DNA of 35,010 nucleotides, taken from positions 1 to 35,010 of the forward strand of contig JBBALJ010000030.1 of the NCBI GenBank assembly GCA_040403075.1, given 5' to 3'. A model generated the notes under the pieces. That model was not told the DNA's origin. It saw only the letters and a list, made by a program, of their open reading frames with translations, and made no database searches. Origin of the DNA: RGVD01 sp040403075. Lineage in GTDB: Bacteria; Bacteroidota; Bacteroidia; UKL13-3. The translations under genes were made by a program, and so were the position numbers. Below are positions 34,641-35,010 of this stretch, piece after piece; the first letter of the stretch is position 1; each line of letters begins with the position of its first letter.

Positions 34641-35010
34641 GGGGCTGACCGGTATTGACGGGATGTGCAAGGGTTATGTTAGCATGTCGAGCATTGGGTA
34701 ATTGGCTCGTAAATATCAACGCTCAAAATTTTATCTGGCGAGTCTAACTTCGCTATGGCTGCTTAATCTAGGATCAAGCAAATGCCATTGTCTCGTAACA
34801 TGTTAAGTTTTGTTTCGTGTTGCATCAGAGGCATCATCAAAACCAAACCTTTTTAGGGTATGCTTATGGCCTTAAAGAGTATAAATAAGATATAAATAAG
34901 TTTGGTACGAAGGGCAACCTGACTTATTTAGAAAATTAATGCCTTTATAAACATGTAGAAGGCATAATGTTTCCATCTCCGGACGAGGGTTCGAATCCCT
35001 CCAGCTCCAC
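34641..35010 (+). ncRNA. ssrA: tmRNA (3' CCA end cut by window edge)
   Basis: The transcript starts GGGGCTGACCGGTATTGACGGG, the conserved tmRNA 5' end. The window ends in the T arm (GGTTCGAATCC) and CAGCTCC, which pairs with the 5' GGGGCTG to form the tRNA-like acceptor stem. The final CA of the CCA end, if encoded, lies just beyond the window. Between these are the tag reading frame and the pseudoknot region. tmRNA with SmpB frees ribosomes stalled on broken mRNAs and marks the product for proteolysis. Confidence 0.95.
34737..34766 (+). other. tmRNA proteolysis tag reading frame
   Basis: GGC GAG TCT AAC TTC GCT ATG GCT GCT TAA encodes GESNFAMAA and a stop, so the tag with the leading Ala from charged tmRNA would be AGESNFAMAA. 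The AMAA end fits the hydrophobic ending (often ALAA) recognised by ClpXP-type proteases. The resume codon GGC is inferred from similarity to Bacteroidota GE-starting tags. Confidence 0.85.

Overview
The window is low-GC DNA from a member of the Bacteroidota, probably an environmental Chitinophagales-, Sphingobacteriales- or Flavobacteriales-like lineage. The evidence is type IX secretion (T9SS) sorting domains of both the A and B class, a PorP/SprF-family protein, promoters of the Bacteroidota TTTG / TAnnTTTG type, a DUF2723 membrane protein, an RF2 gene with a leader frameshift, and a tmRNA whose tag reads GESNFAMAA.

Region 1 (1-17.4 kb, minus strand) is a surface-protein locus. It begins with a 4895-residue secreted protein built from nine LamG-like (concanavalin A-like) domains, Fn3-like linkers, Ig-like domains, an unassigned central block, duplicated C-terminal modules and a type A T9SS sorting domain. 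After an attenuator-like terminator come a small type B T9SS substrate, a PorP/SprF-like barrel with an unusual helical tail, and an OmpA-like peptidoglycan-binding protein. The small substrate carries the same module that occurs twice near the end of the giant protein. The set resembles the SprB/SprF adhesin locus in logic but not in sequence. Upstream lie a LytTR response regulator and a TPR histidine kinase (17.6-20.3 kb, minus strand), which are candidate regulators.

Region 2 (20.5-25.3 kb, plus strand) holds a DUF2723 GT-C-like membrane protein with a consensus promoter, an RlmB-like rRNA methyltransferase and a cyclase/formamidase that overlaps it by one base.

Region 3 (25.3-28 kb, plus strand) is an ars-type operon: arsR with a 16-bp perfect palindromic operator on its promoter, a DUF6428 protein, an ACR3 arsenite efflux gene, and a metallophosphoesterase. 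The ACR3 gene is broken by two frameshifts and has changes at residues believed essential. No arsenate reductase is present, and the phosphoesterase has Gln in place of an expected metal-ligand His. The operon looks partly decayed, although its regulator and operator look intact.

Region 4 (28-35 kb) is housekeeping: a CoA-transferase, prfB with the classic +1 programmed frameshift, a DUF1223 secreted thioredoxin-like protein convergently overlapping an M1 aminopeptidase lipoprotein, a biotin carboxyl carrier protein, and the ssrA tmRNA gene, cut by the window edge just before its CCA end. The most interesting part is the giant LamG locus: LamG modules appear nested inside other beta-sandwich domains, a module is shared with the neighbouring gene, and about 1000 residues are unassigned. 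The decaying ars operon comes second.
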